Shown: positions 1-10,050, counted from the first letter of the stretch. The stretch: DNA of 64,000 nucleotides from an uncultured Oleispira sp. (GCA_913061415.1 CAJXUD010000008.1:62001-126000); one strand, 5' to 3'. The notes: generated from the sequence alone by a model not told the origin. Made by a program: numbers and translations.

Positions 1-7
1 TCATTGC

Positions 8-36
8 TTAGCAACTAAGCATTACTTTGTTATAAT
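8..36 (+). promoter_or_regulatory. predicted sigma-70 promoter of the cvfB-like gene
   Basis: A perfect TATAAT lies at 31-36, preceded by TG at 28-29 (extended -10). TTAGCA at 8-13 is a 4/6 match to the -35 with a 17 bp spacer. The start codon is about 85 nt downstream of the likely transcription start, leaving a leader long enough for the two hairpins annotated next. Prediction from sequence only. Confidence 0.6.
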
Positions 37-48
37 CGCATCCTACAA

Positions 49-107
49 ACACTGATGCAGAAATCAGTGTCTTTTAACCAACTTAATCTTATTCATCCCG
101 ATTAAGT
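49..107 (+). promoter_or_regulatory. two consecutive perfect hairpins in the 5' leader of the cvfB-like gene
   Basis: ACACTGA (49-55) pairs perfectly with 64-70 around an 8-nt loop. ACTTAATC (81-88) pairs perfectly with 100-107 around an 11-nt loop. Both lie between the predicted promoter and the start at 128. Neither has a T-tract that would make a classical terminator. They may be a post-transcriptional control element of an RNA-binding protein gene; this role is inferred. Confidence 0.4.
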
Positions 108-127
108 GTCTGATACGGACTTTCCAA

Positions 128-1033
128 ATGACAGATTCAAACTCTCCTGCCGACAGCAACAATTATCCAACAAGCACACTTACCACTAGCACGCCTTTAG
201 TCGGTAAATACGCCACTTTAGAAGTTGGCGAACTGTTGCCTATGGGTGCGTTATTAATTGCAGGAGAATTTGGCAATATTTTATTGCCTAATAAACAAGT
301 ACCCGATAATTGCAAAGTCGGTGATATCGTTAAGGTATTTATCTATCTTGACTCAGAAGATCGAGTGATTGCGACCTGCCAACGTCCTCGCGCCACCGTG
401 GGCCAAGTTGCTAATCTTGAAGTCGCCGACGTCAACGAAATGGGCGCTTTCTTAGATTGGGGTTTAGTCAAAGATTTATTCTTACCCTTCGCAGAGCAAA
501 AGACGCGCTTAGAAGCTGGCCAAAACTGCATTGTGTATGTGTACATGGATAATACCGATCGTATTATTGCTACGACTCGTTTAAATCGTTTTATCAAAGA
601 TGAAGTCGCTGTTATTTACGACCATTATAATCCAGGTGATAAAGTTCGTATTCTAATCGCCGCTCGTACTGAGCTGGGTTATAAAGCCGTTGTTGATAAT
701 AAATATTGGGGTTTGATTCACCATACCGACATTCGTCAACCGATTCGTGTTGGCCAAAAAGTCGATGCCTATATTCGTAAGCAGCGTGATGATAAACGTT
801 TGGATTTAAGCCTGCAGCCAATTGGTTATCAAAAAGTGGGTGGTTTGTCTGAACAGATCATGCAAAAAGTTGAAGAGGGAAATGGATTCTTAGCTCTAAG
901 TGATAAAAGTCCTGCTGAGCTGATTGAAATGCATTTTGGTGTGAGTAAACGCGCCTTTAAGATGGCGATTGGCAAGTTGTATAAAGAGCGCAAAATAGTG
1001 ATTGAAAGCAAAGGTATTCGCGCAATCAAATAA
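128..1033 (+). CDS. CvfB/YitL-family S1-domain RNA-binding protein
   Basis: The 301-residue protein is built of tandem S1-like beta-barrel segments. The first two repeat the pattern VGxxxxLxVxxxxxMGAxL (about residues 25-85 and 90-150), a third follows at about 165-230, and a winged-helix segment ends the chain (about 235-300, with GVSKRAFKMAIGKLYKERKI). This is the architecture of the CvfB/YitL family, cytoplasmic RNA-binding proteins whose Staphylococcus member affects virulence gene expression. Length is normal for the family. The ATG at 128 is supported by the promoter and leader just upstream, although the ribosome-binding site is weak. It stands alone and is transcribed toward the leftward der cluster. 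The RNA target is unknown. Confidence 0.85.
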   Translation: MTDSNSPADSNNYPTSTLTTSTPLVGKYATLEVGELLPMGALLIAGEFGNILLPNKQVPDNCKVGDIVKVFIYLDSEDRVIATCQRPRATVGQVANLEVADVNEMGAFLDWGLVKDLFLPFAEQKTRLEAGQNCIVYVYMDNTDRIIATTRLNRFIKDEVAVIYDHYNPGDKVRILIAARTELGYKAVVDNKYWGLIHHTDIRQPIRVGQKVDAYIRKQRDDKRLDLSLQPIGYQKVGGLSEQIMQKVEEGNGFLALSDKSPAELIEMHFGVSKRAFKMAIGKLYKERKIVIESKGIRAIK

Positions 1034-1072
1034 ACGGTCAGAGCAGTGAGCTGTAAAATTGATAAGCCAGCG

Positions 1073-1744
1073 TCATAAGCTGGCAATCATCTTACGCATA
1101 CTGTCATAAGTATAAAGCACAACAAAGGGGGCCACATTAGAATTGTACGCTGATAATGTGCCATTGATGTAGCCCCACTTTTTATTCAGGGGCTGAAATT
1201 TACCATCCGTTTTAGCAAATTGCTGTAACGACTGAGTGAACGATTCTATTTTCTTTTCCAAAGATTCTTCAGAAGAACTAACGTTATAGCCACCGGTAGT
1301 TGAATTTGCGTATCCCATATATTGGCTTAATATAATTTCCATATTAATTTGCAAAACATCAATCGGATTCATTTCTTGTGCGATAAGCGGATCGATGATG
1401 ATATTGAATTCTCTACGCAGAATACTCCAGCTTACCTCTAGACCCATATCGCCCCCATCGAAATTAAAACCTTCATAACGTTCAACATAAGCAATCACGT
1501 CATTCCACTTATTAACAAGTGCAGTTTCAGGGTTTTCTACTGAGGCTAAATCGCGATTAGCTTGATCTTTAGCTTTTAATAAACGCGCACGATTGCGCTC
1601 ATCACCTTGAAAATAGGTAAAAGAAGAGAAGGAAGAAAAGAGCTGTAGGCTAGATATCTTAAATTGGACAAGATTATTATTGGTCGTTTCGGCTCGCACG
1701 ACTATTGATAAAAACATTAAACTAATCAGTAAAAAAAATCTCAC
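1073..1744 (-). CDS. hypothetical secreted protein
   Basis: This 223-residue protein begins with a typical Sec signal peptide: a positively charged start MRFF, a hydrophobic core to about residue 16 and a likely cleavage after VRA (about residue 18). The mature part is polar and mostly helical in character, rich in Ser, Asn and Glu, with no Cys, no lipobox and no motif I recognise. It is probably periplasmic or outer-membrane associated. It lies downstream of der in the same direction, separated by 68 bp. Its stop codon falls inside a 6-bp inverted repeat (1066-1084) shared with the convergent cvfB end. No function can be assigned. Confidence 0.7.
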   Translation of the reverse strand: MRFFLLISLMFLSIVVRAETTNNNLVQFKISSLQLFSSFSSFTYFQGDERNRARLLKAKDQANRDLASVENPETALVNKWNDVIAYVERYEGFNFDGGDMGLEVSWSILRREFNIIIDPLIAQEMNPIDVLQINMEIILSQYMGYANSTTGGYNVSSSEESLEKKIESFTQSLQQFAKTDGKFQPLNKKWGYINGTLSAYNSNVAPFVVLYTYDSMRKMIASL

Positions 1745-1812
1745 TGGAATTCCCCTGCATACTTATTATTATTACTTAATGCAGTATGCAGAAAAATTCA
1801 GCTTAATACAAT

Positions 1813-3330
1813 CTAACGCTTTTTAGCCCGTAATTTACGTGCTTTTTCTTTCTTAATGGCACGAATGTTCTGAGTACGCGCCATTTTTTTCTCGCTCAGA
1901 CGGTGCATAGAAGGCCCATCTTTCTTTTCTGCGAATGGATTTTCAGCGCTCTTAAAGTTCATCCGAATCGGCGTACCGTGAATGTTCAATACACGTCGGT
2001 AAGTATTCGCTAAGTATCGCTTATACGCATCGGTTAACTTATCGGTTTGCGTACCGTGAACAACCAGAATCGGTGGGTTAGAGCCACCTTGGTGTGCATA
2101 GCGCAATTTAACACGACGACCATTAACCATTGGCGGCTGGTGATTCTTCACCATGTCTTCTAGCAAGCGCGTTAGCTGGCTAGTCGACCATTTTGCCATG
2201 GCAGACTCATACGCCTTATCAACAGACTGATACAAGTTACCTACGTTACTGCCATGCAAAGCAGAGATGAAATGGATATCAGCGTAAGTAATAAATTCTA
2301 AACGACGATCCAATTCATTTTTAACGCTTTCACGTTCTTCTGCGGTCATGCCATCCCATTTATTAATGGCGATAACTAATGCGCGACCCGCGTTTAATAC
2401 GAAGCTCAGCATGTGGAGATCTTGCTCTACAATGCCATCTTTGGCATCAAGAACTAATACACACACATGGCAATCTTGGATTGCTTGCAAGGTTTTAATA
2501 ATCGAGAATTTTTCAGCGGCTTCGGTAATGCTCTTACGACGACGAATACCGGCAGTATCGATCAAGGTATAGTCTTGACCATGACGCTCGTAAGGAATAT
2601 AAACGCTGTCTCGTGTCGTGCCCGCTTGGTCATAAACCACAACGCGCTCTTCCCCTAAGAAGCGATTAATCAACGTCGATTTACCCACGTTCGGGCGACC
2701 GACTACCGCAATTTTGATGCCTTTAACATTTAGCTCTTCGTGCTGAGTTTTAATGTCCAGCGGGGCTTCTTTTTCACCGTAAAGCTGTTCCCACTCTTCA
2801 TAACCGGTTAGCTCACGCTCAGGCTCAACTTCTTTAGGCCCGTGCAACTCAGTTAGAACGTGTTCGATCAGAGTATTAATACCACGGTTATGCGCCGCGG
2901 CAATAGGAATAGGCTCGCCCATACCCAACTCATAGAATTCAGCGAGAACAACATCCGGGTTACGACCATCAATTTTGTTGGCAATAACGTAAGCTTCTTT
3001 GCCCTTTTTGCGCAAATATTCTGCCAATAAATGATCGGCATGAATGATTCCCGATTGAGCGTCCACCATAAATAATACGATGTCGGCTTCTTCGATGGCT
3101 AAAAAAGACTGTGAAGCCATTTCCGCGTCGATACCCACTTCTTCACCACTGATACCGGCGGTATCAATAACAATAAAAGGCTCGTCGCCGATTTGGCCTT
3201 CACCGTATTTACGATCGCGGGTTAACCCTGCAATCTCAGCTACCAAAGCATCACGTGTTTTGGTTAAGCGATTAAATAAAGTGGATTTCCCAACATTGGG
3301 ACGCCCTACAAGGGCAATTACAGGAACCAT
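1813..3330 (-). CDS. der: ribosome-associated GTPase Der (EngA)
   Basis: Der is an essential GTPase with two G domains that acts in 50S subunit maturation. The 505-residue protein shows two P-loops, GRPNVGKS at residues 9-16 and again at 211-218. Each has its own DTAG switch II, and NKID (118-121) and NKWD specificity motifs are present. A KH-like C-terminal domain follows. The chain ends in a Lys/Arg-rich tail (about the last 20 residues) that makes it slightly longer than the roughly 490-residue E. coli protein. It is the last conserved gene of the ispG-hisS-yfgM-bamB-der run, 47 bp after bamB. Confidence 0.97.
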   Translation of the reverse strand: MVPVIALVGRPNVGKSTLFNRLTKTRDALVAEIAGLTRDRKYGEGQIGDEPFIVIDTAGISGEEVGIDAEMASQSFLAIEEADIVLFMVDAQSGIIHADHLLAEYLRKKGKEAYVIANKIDGRNPDVVLAEFYELGMGEPIPIAAAHNRGINTLIEHVLTELHGPKEVEPERELTGYEEWEQLYGEKEAPLDIKTQHEELNVKGIKIAVVGRPNVGKSTLINRFLGEERVVVYDQAGTTRDSVYIPYERHGQDYTLIDTAGIRRRKSITEAAEKFSIIKTLQAIQDCHVCVLVLDAKDGIVEQDLHMLSFVLNAGRALVIAINKWDGMTAEERESVKNELDRRLEFITYADIHFISALHGSNVGNLYQSVDKAYESAMAKWSTSQLTRLLEDMVKNHQPPMVNGRRVKLRYAHQGGSNPPILVVHGTQTDKLTDAYKRYLANTYRRVLNIHGTPIRMNFKSAENPFAEKKDGPSMHRLSEKKMARTQNIRAIKKEKARKLRAKKR

Positions 3331-3377
3331 AATAATTCAGTTATCTTGTTCAAATACTTACTGACTAACAAATTGAG

Positions 3378-4610
3378 TTAGTTAGCTAGCTGCAAAAGCA
3401 GCAATTCACCCGCATTGGTATAGGCTAGCAGACCGTTTGGGGTCGATTGCATCACACTACGGATACCAAAATCTTTGCCACGCAAAGGACGCCAGTTATA
3501 CATCTCTGGCTGGTTTGGCAAGGTCATGTGTAATGGCTTAGGACGAACACTTAAGCGTCCTAGCATTTCTCCATCAACTTGCGCTAATACATGCACATAA
3601 CCTTCAAAATCAGCCACTACGATATAGTTCTCGTATTCAACAGGCTGATTTAAGAAGCGTCCTTGTAGTGCTGATTGACTCCATACAGAGGCACCATTAA
3701 CTTGATCATAGGCTTGAACATGATCATCGTCACGGGTGACATACAAATTACCGAGTCCTAACGCCGGGCCAAAATAGCTTGAAAGCTCAGTTTCCCATTG
3801 CGTTTGACCATCAAAACCGATGGCCGATAATTTTCCGTGATAAGCCGCAGCATAAACCACACCTTCTTCAATCAGTGGTGTGCCATCTAGATCGACTAAT
3901 CGCTCAAGCTCTGAACGACCTTGTGGAATAGCTAATCGCTTATCCCAACGAGGAATGCCGAGTTCACGATCTAACGCAACCAGCTTGCCATTAGCAAACC
4001 CAGTAATAACAAGGCTTTGTAGCAATACCGGAGAACCTGTTCCGTGAACGGTTAATACTGGCAGTGCCGCTTCGTAAGTCCAATTTTGCTTACCATTACT
4101 ACGCTCAAAAGCCGTTAGATGACCATCAATCGTACGAATATAAATTTGGTTATCATCAACCGCAACAGGAGCAATACTTTCGCTGCTCAGTGGCTGTGAC
4201 CACTGAACTTCGCCATTATTCTTATTAATGCTGTGCAAGATGCCATCTTGGGTTGCGATGTAGAGATCGTTTTCGGCAACCACCACACCACTGGTAATCT
4301 TCTGATCAAATGTCTGCGACCAGATTTTATCACCCGAAGATAACTCTAGCGCCCACAACTGACCATTATAGTCGGCTGCATAGATATTATCGCCACTTAC
4401 CGCGGGTCGTAAACGAATATTCTTAGAGCCTGAGCCTTTACCTAATGATCGACGCCATTCGACGTCAATATCAACAGTTTCATCAAAGCTGACCAGCTCA
4501 GCAGGCCCGCTTTCAACCTCGCCTGCTAATGCCTCAGACTTAGTATCTTGGCTACTGCAAGCCGATAATAATAGGCTAGACAATATGGCGATTAGTAATT
4601 GAGGTTTCAT
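3378..4610 (-). CDS. bamB: outer membrane assembly lipoprotein BamB
   Basis: BamB is the beta-propeller lipoprotein of the BAM complex that folds beta-barrel proteins into the outer membrane. The 410-residue protein starts with a lipoprotein signal ending in LLSAC (Cys18). It then carries PQQ-type propeller blades, visible as repeated patterns such as GxLxALxxxxGxxxW. Ser at +2 and +3 after the Cys suggests outer-membrane sorting. It starts 3 bp after the yfgM stop and is followed by der, the usual order. The bamB stop lies in a short inverted repeat (3361-3369 with 3377-3385, one mismatch). Confidence 0.95.
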   Translation of the reverse strand: MKPQLLIAILSSLLLSACSSQDTKSEALAGEVESGPAELVSFDETVDIDVEWRRSLGKGSGSKNIRLRPAVSGDNIYAADYNGQLWALELSSGDKIWSQTFDQKITSGVVVAENDLYIATQDGILHSINKNNGEVQWSQPLSSESIAPVAVDDNQIYIRTIDGHLTAFERSNGKQNWTYEAALPVLTVHGTGSPVLLQSLVITGFANGKLVALDRELGIPRWDKRLAIPQGRSELERLVDLDGTPLIEEGVVYAAAYHGKLSAIGFDGQTQWETELSSYFGPALGLGNLYVTRDDDHVQAYDQVNGASVWSQSALQGRFLNQPVEYENYIVVADFEGYVHVLAQVDGEMLGRLSVRPKPLHMTLPNQPEMYNWRPLRGKDFGIRSVMQSTPNGLLAYTNAGELLLLQLAN

Positions 4611-4613
4611 TAA

Positions 4614-5291
4614 TTAAGCGTCCGTATTGGCCAGTTTAGCGCCAGCAAGATCGTCGATCTTACGTTGTAATACCTGAGTATTAATACCTAAAGCCGTTGC
4701 AGAAGCACGGGCTGCTTGATAGGCCGTTAATGCTGCAGTTAACTCGCCCTTGGCAAATAATACGTCACCTTTAGTTTCTTCATACTGCGTAGTAAAAGAC
4801 GCTTCTGGTGTCGTTTTCACTAATGCTAGCGCTTCATCCAACTTTTCTAATTGAATAAATACGCGTGCCAATCGAACCTGAGCTAAGTAAGTGATTGGGC
4901 CTTTATCACCGGCATCAACCAAGCTTTGTAGTTCAGCCGCTGCGCCTTCAAAATCATTCGCTTCGATGGCAAATTTAGCTAAATACAGTCCACCAAATTT
5001 TGCATATAGGCTACCTGGAAACTCTTCTTTTAACTGCGCCGCAACGGTTTCTAACTCGAGTTTATCGTCTTCAGTTTGCTCAGTAACCGGTTTAGTCGCC
5101 TTATTCACTAATTGCTGGTAAACACTTGAAGCAGCTTCACCCTGGGTGCGCTGCTGTTCTTGATAGCCATTCCAACCAAAATAACCGCCTAATACAACCA
5201 CAACGGTCACGATCAAACTTTTACCGTTTTCATTCCACCAGTTTTTAATCGCTTCTACTTGTTCTTCTTCAGTTCTAATCTCTTCAGACAT
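4614..5291 (-). CDS. yfgM: YfgM-family SecYEG-associated TPR membrane protein
   Basis: YfgM is a single-span membrane protein that links the SecYEG translocon to periplasmic chaperones in E. coli. The 225-residue protein has an acidic cytoplasmic N-terminus with the family pattern EEEQVEAIKNWWNENG. One transmembrane helix follows (about residues 25-41), then a periplasmic tetratricopeptide-like region to the end. The position between hisS and bamB is the conserved one. The gene is very likely co-transcribed with both: 52 bp from hisS and 3 bp to bamB. Confidence 0.92.
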   Translation of the reverse strand: MSEEIRTEEEQVEAIKNWWNENGKSLIVTVVVVLGGYFGWNGYQEQQRTQGEAASSVYQQLVNKATKPVTEQTEDDKLELETVAAQLKEEFPGSLYAKFGGLYLAKFAIEANDFEGAAAELQSLVDAGDKGPITYLAQVRLARVFIQLEKLDEALALVKTTPEASFTTQYEETKGDVLFAKGELTAALTAYQAARASATALGINTQVLQRKIDDLAGAKLANTDA

Positions 5292-5343
5292 TTTAAATTC
5301 CCCTTTAAAAATACTTTTTATTGTAATGTAACTATTGGCAATA

Positions 5344-6630
5344 CTAGCTTAATTGGCTAGCTAACCAGTTCGAAATTTCATCATTATTTAACTCAACTTG
5401 TTCACCGTCTTCTGCTAACGGTTTAATACGAACACGCTTAGCTTGCACATCATCATCTTCTAAAAGGATGACAAAACGAGCACTGCTATTTTGAGCTTTT
5501 TTCATCTGGCTCTTATAACTACCACCACCGCAGTGTGTTTGTACACGAACGTGTGGCTGCTGCTGACGAATACTATCCGCTAACAGTAACGCAGCTTGGT
5601 CCGTATCGCCACCTAAGGCAGTGATATAAACGTCAAGAGTTGTATTAACAGCCGCAGGTATAACGTCTAACGTCTCTAATAATAAGATCAAACGTTCAAC
5701 GCCCATTGCAAAACCAACCGCAGGCGTAGGCTTACCGCCTAATTGCTCGACTAAGCCATCGTAACGCCCGCCAGCACAAACGGTTCCTTGAGAACCGAGC
5801 TTATCAGTGACCCACTCAAATACCGTTTTGCCATAATAATCCAATCCACGCACCAAACGTTGATTAATCTTATATTGAATACCTGCGGCATCTAGAATTG
5901 CCGTCAGTTTAGCAAAATGATCACGACTTTCATCATCGAGGTAATCATGCAACTCAGGTGCATCATTCAACAATTGCTGAGTATTTTGATCTTTAGAATC
6001 CAGAATTCGCAAAGGATTTGTCGTTAAACGGCGCTGACTGTCTTCATCTAATTGATCAGTAAACGGCGTTAAATATTCTACTAAGGCGGCTTTATAATCA
6101 ATACGAGTCTGTGCACTACCAATGGTATTAAGCTGCAATTCAACGGCATCTTGAATGCCTAGTTGCTGCCAAAGGCGCGCGGTCAACATGATGGTTTCTG
6201 CATCAATGTCAGCGGTAGCCATGCCGAATGTTTCTACACCAATTTGGAAAAACTGGCGATAGCGCCCTTTTTGAGGACGCTCATGGCGAAACATAGGGCC
6301 CAAATACCATAAACGCTGGCTTTGGTTGTTGCTAAGCAGAGAGTGTTCTTCACAAGCACGAACACAACTGGCGGTACCTTCAGGACGTAATGTTAGGCTA
6401 TCGCCATTACGATCTTCAAAGGTATACATTTCTTTTTCAACAATATCGGTGACTTCACCAATAGAGCGTTTAAACAAGTGTGTCTGCTCAACGATCGGCA
6501 TACGGATTTCTTGATAGCCATAACCACCTAGAACCGCTTTCACACTGTTTTCTAAATACTGCCATACTGGCGTTTGACTTGGTAATACGTCATTCATGCC
6601 ACGAATGGCTTTAATCTTCTTGTTCGCCAA
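5344..6630 (-). CDS. hisS: histidyl-tRNA synthetase
   Basis: HisS is the class II aminoacyl-tRNA synthetase charging tRNA-His in the cytoplasm. The 428-residue protein shows the N-terminal GMNDVLP start and motif 2 ([20 protein letters not shown]). The histidine-specific stretches [13 protein letters not shown] and GGRYDGL follow, then the motif 3 region [14 protein letters not shown] and an anticodon-binding domain. Length matches the family (424 in E. coli). It follows ispG in the same direction across a 150 bp spacer that contains a 14-bp tandem repeat. Confidence 0.98.
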   Translation of the reverse strand: MANKKIKAIRGMNDVLPSQTPVWQYLENSVKAVLGGYGYQEIRMPIVEQTHLFKRSIGEVTDIVEKEMYTFEDRNGDSLTLRPEGTASCVRACEEHSLLSNNQSQRLWYLGPMFRHERPQKGRYRQFFQIGVETFGMATADIDAETIMLTARLWQQLGIQDAVELQLNTIGSAQTRIDYKAALVEYLTPFTDQLDEDSQRRLTTNPLRILDSKDQNTQQLLNDAPELHDYLDDESRDHFAKLTAILDAAGIQYKINQRLVRGLDYYGKTVFEWVTDKLGSQGTVCAGGRYDGLVEQLGGKPTPAVGFAMGVERLILLLETLDVIPAAVNTTLDVYITALGGDTDQAALLLADSIRQQQPHVRVQTHCGGGSYKSQMKKAQNSSARFVILLEDDDVQAKRVRIKPLAEDGEQVELNNDEISNWLASQLS

Positions 6631-6720
6631 GAGATTGTTCCTTCTATTCTTTATTAACGATATGTCGCGTTTACGATGTTCAATAACAGCTTATAAAATA
6701 ACGAGCCGCTCTACTTAAAA

Positions 6721-6787
6721 GCACCTAGTTACAAGCACCTAGTTACAAGCACCTAGTTACAAGCACCTAGTTAAGAGTACCTAGCTA
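6721..6787 (-). repeat. 14-bp tandem repeat at the 3' end of ispG
   Basis: The unit GCACCTAGTTACAA (plus strand) occurs perfectly at 6721-6734, 6735-6748 and 6749-6762. An 11-bp partial copy spans 6763-6773, and a diverged fifth copy runs through 6787. The array begins inside the last codons of ispG: its TAG stop at 6781-6783 is within the diverged copy. It extends into the spacer before hisS. On the coding strand each unit contains TAACTAG, two stop codons in different frames. Confidence 0.9.
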
Positions 6788-7902
6788 TCTGTAATAATCA
6801 CATCTTTAAGTGCTTGCTGCTTTTTAGCAACACGCTCTCGCACCATGGCTTCAAGACCATCGATTAAATTTTCATTTTTCAATTTTTCAGCCGGCTTGCC
6901 ATCAATATAAATCAAGTTATTTGGCGAACCACCCGTTAAGCCCACATCCACTTCTTTCGCTTCACCAGGACCATTAACCACACAGCCAATAATCGCAACA
7001 TCAATCGGAGTACGAATATCTTCTAAACGGTTTTCTAATTCATTCATGGTTTTGATCACATCAAAGTTCTGACGTGAGCACGATGGGCAAGCAATAAAAT
7101 TAACACCACGTGAGCGCAATTTCAGAGACTTCAACATATCCCAACCCACTTTAACTTCTTCAATGGGGTCGGCTGCTAAAGAAACGCGAATGGTATCGCC
7201 AATGCCATCAAACATAAGCAAGCCAAGACCAATTGAAGACTTAACCGTACCACCACGTAAACCACCTGCTTCTGTAATACCTAGATGCAGAGGTTGCTCA
7301 ATCTGGTCGGCAATTTTACGATACGCAGCGACTGTCATGAAAATATCGGATGCTTTAAGGCTTAACTTAAAATCGGGGAAATTCATGCGATCTAAAATAT
7401 CAATATGACGCATGGCCGACTCAACCAAAGCGTCGGGCGTTGGCTCGCCGTACTTTACTTGTAAATCTTTTTCCAACGAACCGGCATTCACACCAATTCG
7501 AATAGGAATACCATTATGACGTGCAGCGGCGACCACTTCACGAATACGATCTTCGCGACCAATGTTACCCGGATTGATGCGTAGGCAATCAACGCCTAAA
7601 TCGGCAACTTTTAATGCAATTTTATAATCAAAATGAATATCGGCAACTAAGGGCACAGATACTTGTTTTTTGATCTCACCAAAGGCATCGGCCGCTTCCA
7701 TAGAAGGTACTGAAACACGGACAATATCAACGCCAGCATCTTGAGCACGTTTAATTTGTGCAACGGTAGCAGCAACATCTTCCGTCGGAGTATTGGTCAT
7801 CGTTTGCACAGAAATTGGGGCATCACCACCGACTGGAACATTACCTACCCAGATTTTACGGCTTTTTCGTCTAACAATTGGAGAATGTGAATGAATACTC
7901 AT
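6781..7902 (-). CDS. ispG: (E)-4-hydroxy-3-methylbut-2-enyl-diphosphate synthase IspG
   Basis: IspG (GcpE) reduces 2-C-methyl-D-erythritol 2,4-cyclodiphosphate to HMBPP in the MEP isoprenoid pathway using a [4Fe-4S] cluster. The 373-residue protein has the TIM-barrel N-terminal half ([30 protein letters not shown]). Its C-terminal cluster ligands are visible in ACPSCSR and [13 protein letters not shown]. Length matches E. coli (372). In most relatives rodZ sits directly upstream, but here pilW is the upstream neighbour, 165 bp away. As an Fe-S enzyme it depends on cluster assembly, relevant to the shortened isc locus 3 kb upstream. Confidence 0.98.
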   Translation of the reverse strand: MSIHSHSPIVRRKSRKIWVGNVPVGGDAPISVQTMTNTPTEDVAATVAQIKRAQDAGVDIVRVSVPSMEAADAFGEIKKQVSVPLVADIHFDYKIALKVADLGVDCLRINPGNIGREDRIREVVAAARHNGIPIRIGVNAGSLEKDLQVKYGEPTPDALVESAMRHIDILDRMNFPDFKLSLKASDIFMTVAAYRKIADQIEQPLHLGITEAGGLRGGTVKSSIGLGLLMFDGIGDTIRVSLAADPIEEVKVGWDMLKSLKLRSRGVNFIACPSCSRQNFDVIKTMNELENRLEDIRTPIDVAIIGCVVNGPGEAKEVDVGLTGGSPNNLIYIDGKPAEKLKNENLIDGLEAMVRERVAKKQQALKDVIITDS

Positions 7903-8067
7903 AACTGGCCGCCGTTACCTATTTCTCTAAAAATGAATGAATACATGTGTGACTTACTAATGACTTTCTTCATCTAAATACTCTACTTAGCACGATTATT
8001 CTGCTCTTCAACAGCACCAGTATAAAGTGCTATTGATCACTAAAAAAGTGAGCCCTATACGTAAACG

Positions 8068-8841
8068 CTAAAGTGTTTCTAGATAGAGTTTATATTCAGA
8101 AGATTCTGAAAAGTCATTTTTTAATTGAGCGGCATATTTTTTAACCGCTGCTCCATCTTGATTGATTCGCCCTAGCTTAATCCCTAACCATAAAGAATTG
8201 GCTGACTGCTGGTTCTGTTTACGTTCAACAATTTGTGCAAAGCGATCATAATAATGCTGCGCTTCGTCATAACGGCGCTTTTCGAATAACAAGGTCGCTA
8301 AGTTAACCAATACCGGCGTATTAAAGCGGTTGGCTTTTAGCATGCGCTCATACGTTGTAATCGCCAGATCTACCTGACCGTTACGGTAGTAGCACAAACC
8401 CAAATTTTGTGATGCTTTGGCACGCTGCTGGTATTCAACATCGTCAGCGGCATTCTTCAAGTAGTCACACGCTTCGCTATAGCGATTATGCTGCATCAAG
8501 AACATGCCGTAGTTAAACTGTCCTTGGCTAAATTCATCATCTAGGTCGATACTTTTTAAGAAGTATTCTTCCGCTAATTCTGGTTCACGCTCAGACTGAA
8601 GCAATAAAGCCATCGCATTATTGGCAGGTGCATAATCCGGATTAATCTCTAACGCGCGATTTAAACGAGCACGGGCACGGTCGTAACGACCCTGGCCGAT
8701 GTAGCCTAACCCAAGCTGGGTATAATTATCGACCGCTTTAGCAGGATCTGCCTTACGCGTTAAGCGACTTTCAATCGTTGTTACACAGGCCGATAAAAAT
8801 AGGCTACTGCATAATAAAACCACAAGATGTAAAGATTTCAT
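8068..8841 (-). CDS. pilW: type IV pilus biogenesis lipoprotein PilW/PilF
   Basis: This is the TPR pilotin that promotes outer-membrane insertion and multimerisation of the PilQ secretin (PilF in Pseudomonas, PilW in Neisseria). The 257-residue protein has a lipoprotein signal with LSAC (Cys19), then about six TPR units from residue 38 to about 235. Examples are YTQLGLGYIGQGRYDRAR and NLGLCYYRNGQVDLAI. It follows rlmN by 12 bp, the conserved order. The next gene is ispG; the usual rodZ between them is absent. Confidence 0.92.
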   Translation of the reverse strand: MKSLHLVVLLCSSLFLSACVTTIESRLTRKADPAKAVDNYTQLGLGYIGQGRYDRARARLNRALEINPDYAPANNAMALLLQSEREPELAEEYFLKSIDLDDEFSQGQFNYGMFLMQHNRYSEACDYLKNAADDVEYQQRAKASQNLGLCYYRNGQVDLAITTYERMLKANRFNTPVLVNLATLLFEKRRYDEAQHYYDRFAQIVERKQNQQSANSLWLGIKLGRINQDGAAVKKYAAQLKNDFSESSEYKLYLETL

Positions 8842-8853
8842 TCAGAATATCCT

Positions 8854-10050
8854 TTAATCGTTAACCTGATGTAAGTCGATGTACTTCTGCTGACGACGAG
8901 TTCTATCCTCAACCTGCCCGACTAACTGTCCACACGCTGCATCAATATCGTCACCACGAGTGGAGCGGATAGTGACAATAAATCCACGCTCATGCAATAA
9001 ATCACGGAAACGATAAACACGATTATTACTCGGACGCTCATACCCTGAGTTAGGGAATGGGTTAAACGGTATTAAGTTAATCTTGCACGGCGTATTTTTT
9101 AATACCTCGGCAATCTGCTCAGCATCTTCGATACTATCGTTTACATCTTTCATCATTGTGTATTCGATAGTCGCTTTACGGCGATCAGGCAGCTTATCTA
9201 AATAACGATTCGTTGCAGCAATAAGCTCTTTGATGGGGTATTTCTTATTGATCGGCACAAGCACATCACGCAGCTTATCGTTACCCGCATGAAGAGATAC
9301 CGCAAGCGACACATCCGCGACATCACCCAACTTATCCATCATGGGAACAACACCCGAAGTGCTTAACGTCACCCGACGTTTCGACAAGCTATAAGCAAAG
9401 TCGTTCAGCATTAATTCCATCGAATCGACAACGTTATCAAAGTTCAATAACGGCTCACCCATTCCCATCATTACTACGTTAGTAATACGGCGAACGCGCT
9501 TCTCTCCAGGAGTATCAAGCGCTTGTGAGGCAACAAACAACTGACCAATAATTTCAGCAACACTTAAGTCACGGTTAAAGCCCTGCTTACCGGTAGAACA
9601 AAAACTGCAATCTAATGCACAGCCGATTTGTGAGCTGATACATAACGTGCCACGTTCTTTTTCTGGAATATAAACCGTTTCAATTGCGCTGCCACCCGGC
9701 ATTTTCATGACCCATTTACGGGTACCATCAACAGAGGTTTTATCCAAAATAATTTCAGGCAAGCTAATTTCCGCGACGTCTGCCAACTTAGTACGCATGA
9801 CCTTGCTCATATTGGTCATTTTTTCAAAATCGGATTCACCTATCTGGTGAATCCACTTCAACATTTGCTGCGTGCGGAATTTCTTTTCACCCAAGCCTTC
9901 AAAAAATGCATCCATCTTTTTAGGCGACAAACCTAATAGATTAACTTTTTCAGTCGGTTTTTGAGCTTTTTGCTCTGCTTCTAAGCGATCTAAAGCTTCG
10001 AAATCTGTAGCTTGGTTATCTGTTGTCTGTGTATCTGTCATTTTGGTCAC
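8854..10050 (-). CDS. rlmN: dual-specificity RNA methyltransferase RlmN
   Basis: RlmN is the radical-SAM enzyme that methylates C2 of A2503 in 23S rRNA and A37 of several tRNAs. The 398-residue protein contains the CALDCSFC cluster motif (CxxxCxxC). It also has the [12 protein letters not shown] stretch and, near the C-terminus, [13 protein letters not shown] with the catalytic-site Cys. The N-terminal 35 residues are low in conservation and rich in Thr, Asp and Gln. The second Met (10041) is an equally possible start. It begins the leftward run toward pilW, with ndk just upstream as in Pseudomonas. Confidence 0.97.
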   Translation of the reverse strand: MTKMTDTQTTDNQATDFEALDRLEAEQKAQKPTEKVNLLGLSPKKMDAFFEGLGEKKFRTQQMLKWIHQIGESDFEKMTNMSKVMRTKLADVAEISLPEIILDKTSVDGTRKWVMKMPGGSAIETVYIPEKERGTLCISSQIGCALDCSFCSTGKQGFNRDLSVAEIIGQLFVASQALDTPGEKRVRRITNVVMMGMGEPLLNFDNVVDSMELMLNDFAYSLSKRRVTLSTSGVVPMMDKLGDVADVSLAVSLHAGNDKLRDVLVPINKKYPIKELIAATNRYLDKLPDRRKATIEYTMMKDVNDSIEDAEQIAEVLKNTPCKINLIPFNPFPNSGYERPSNNRVYRFRDLLHERGFIVTIRSTRGDDIDAACGQLVGQVEDRTRRQQKYIDLHQVND

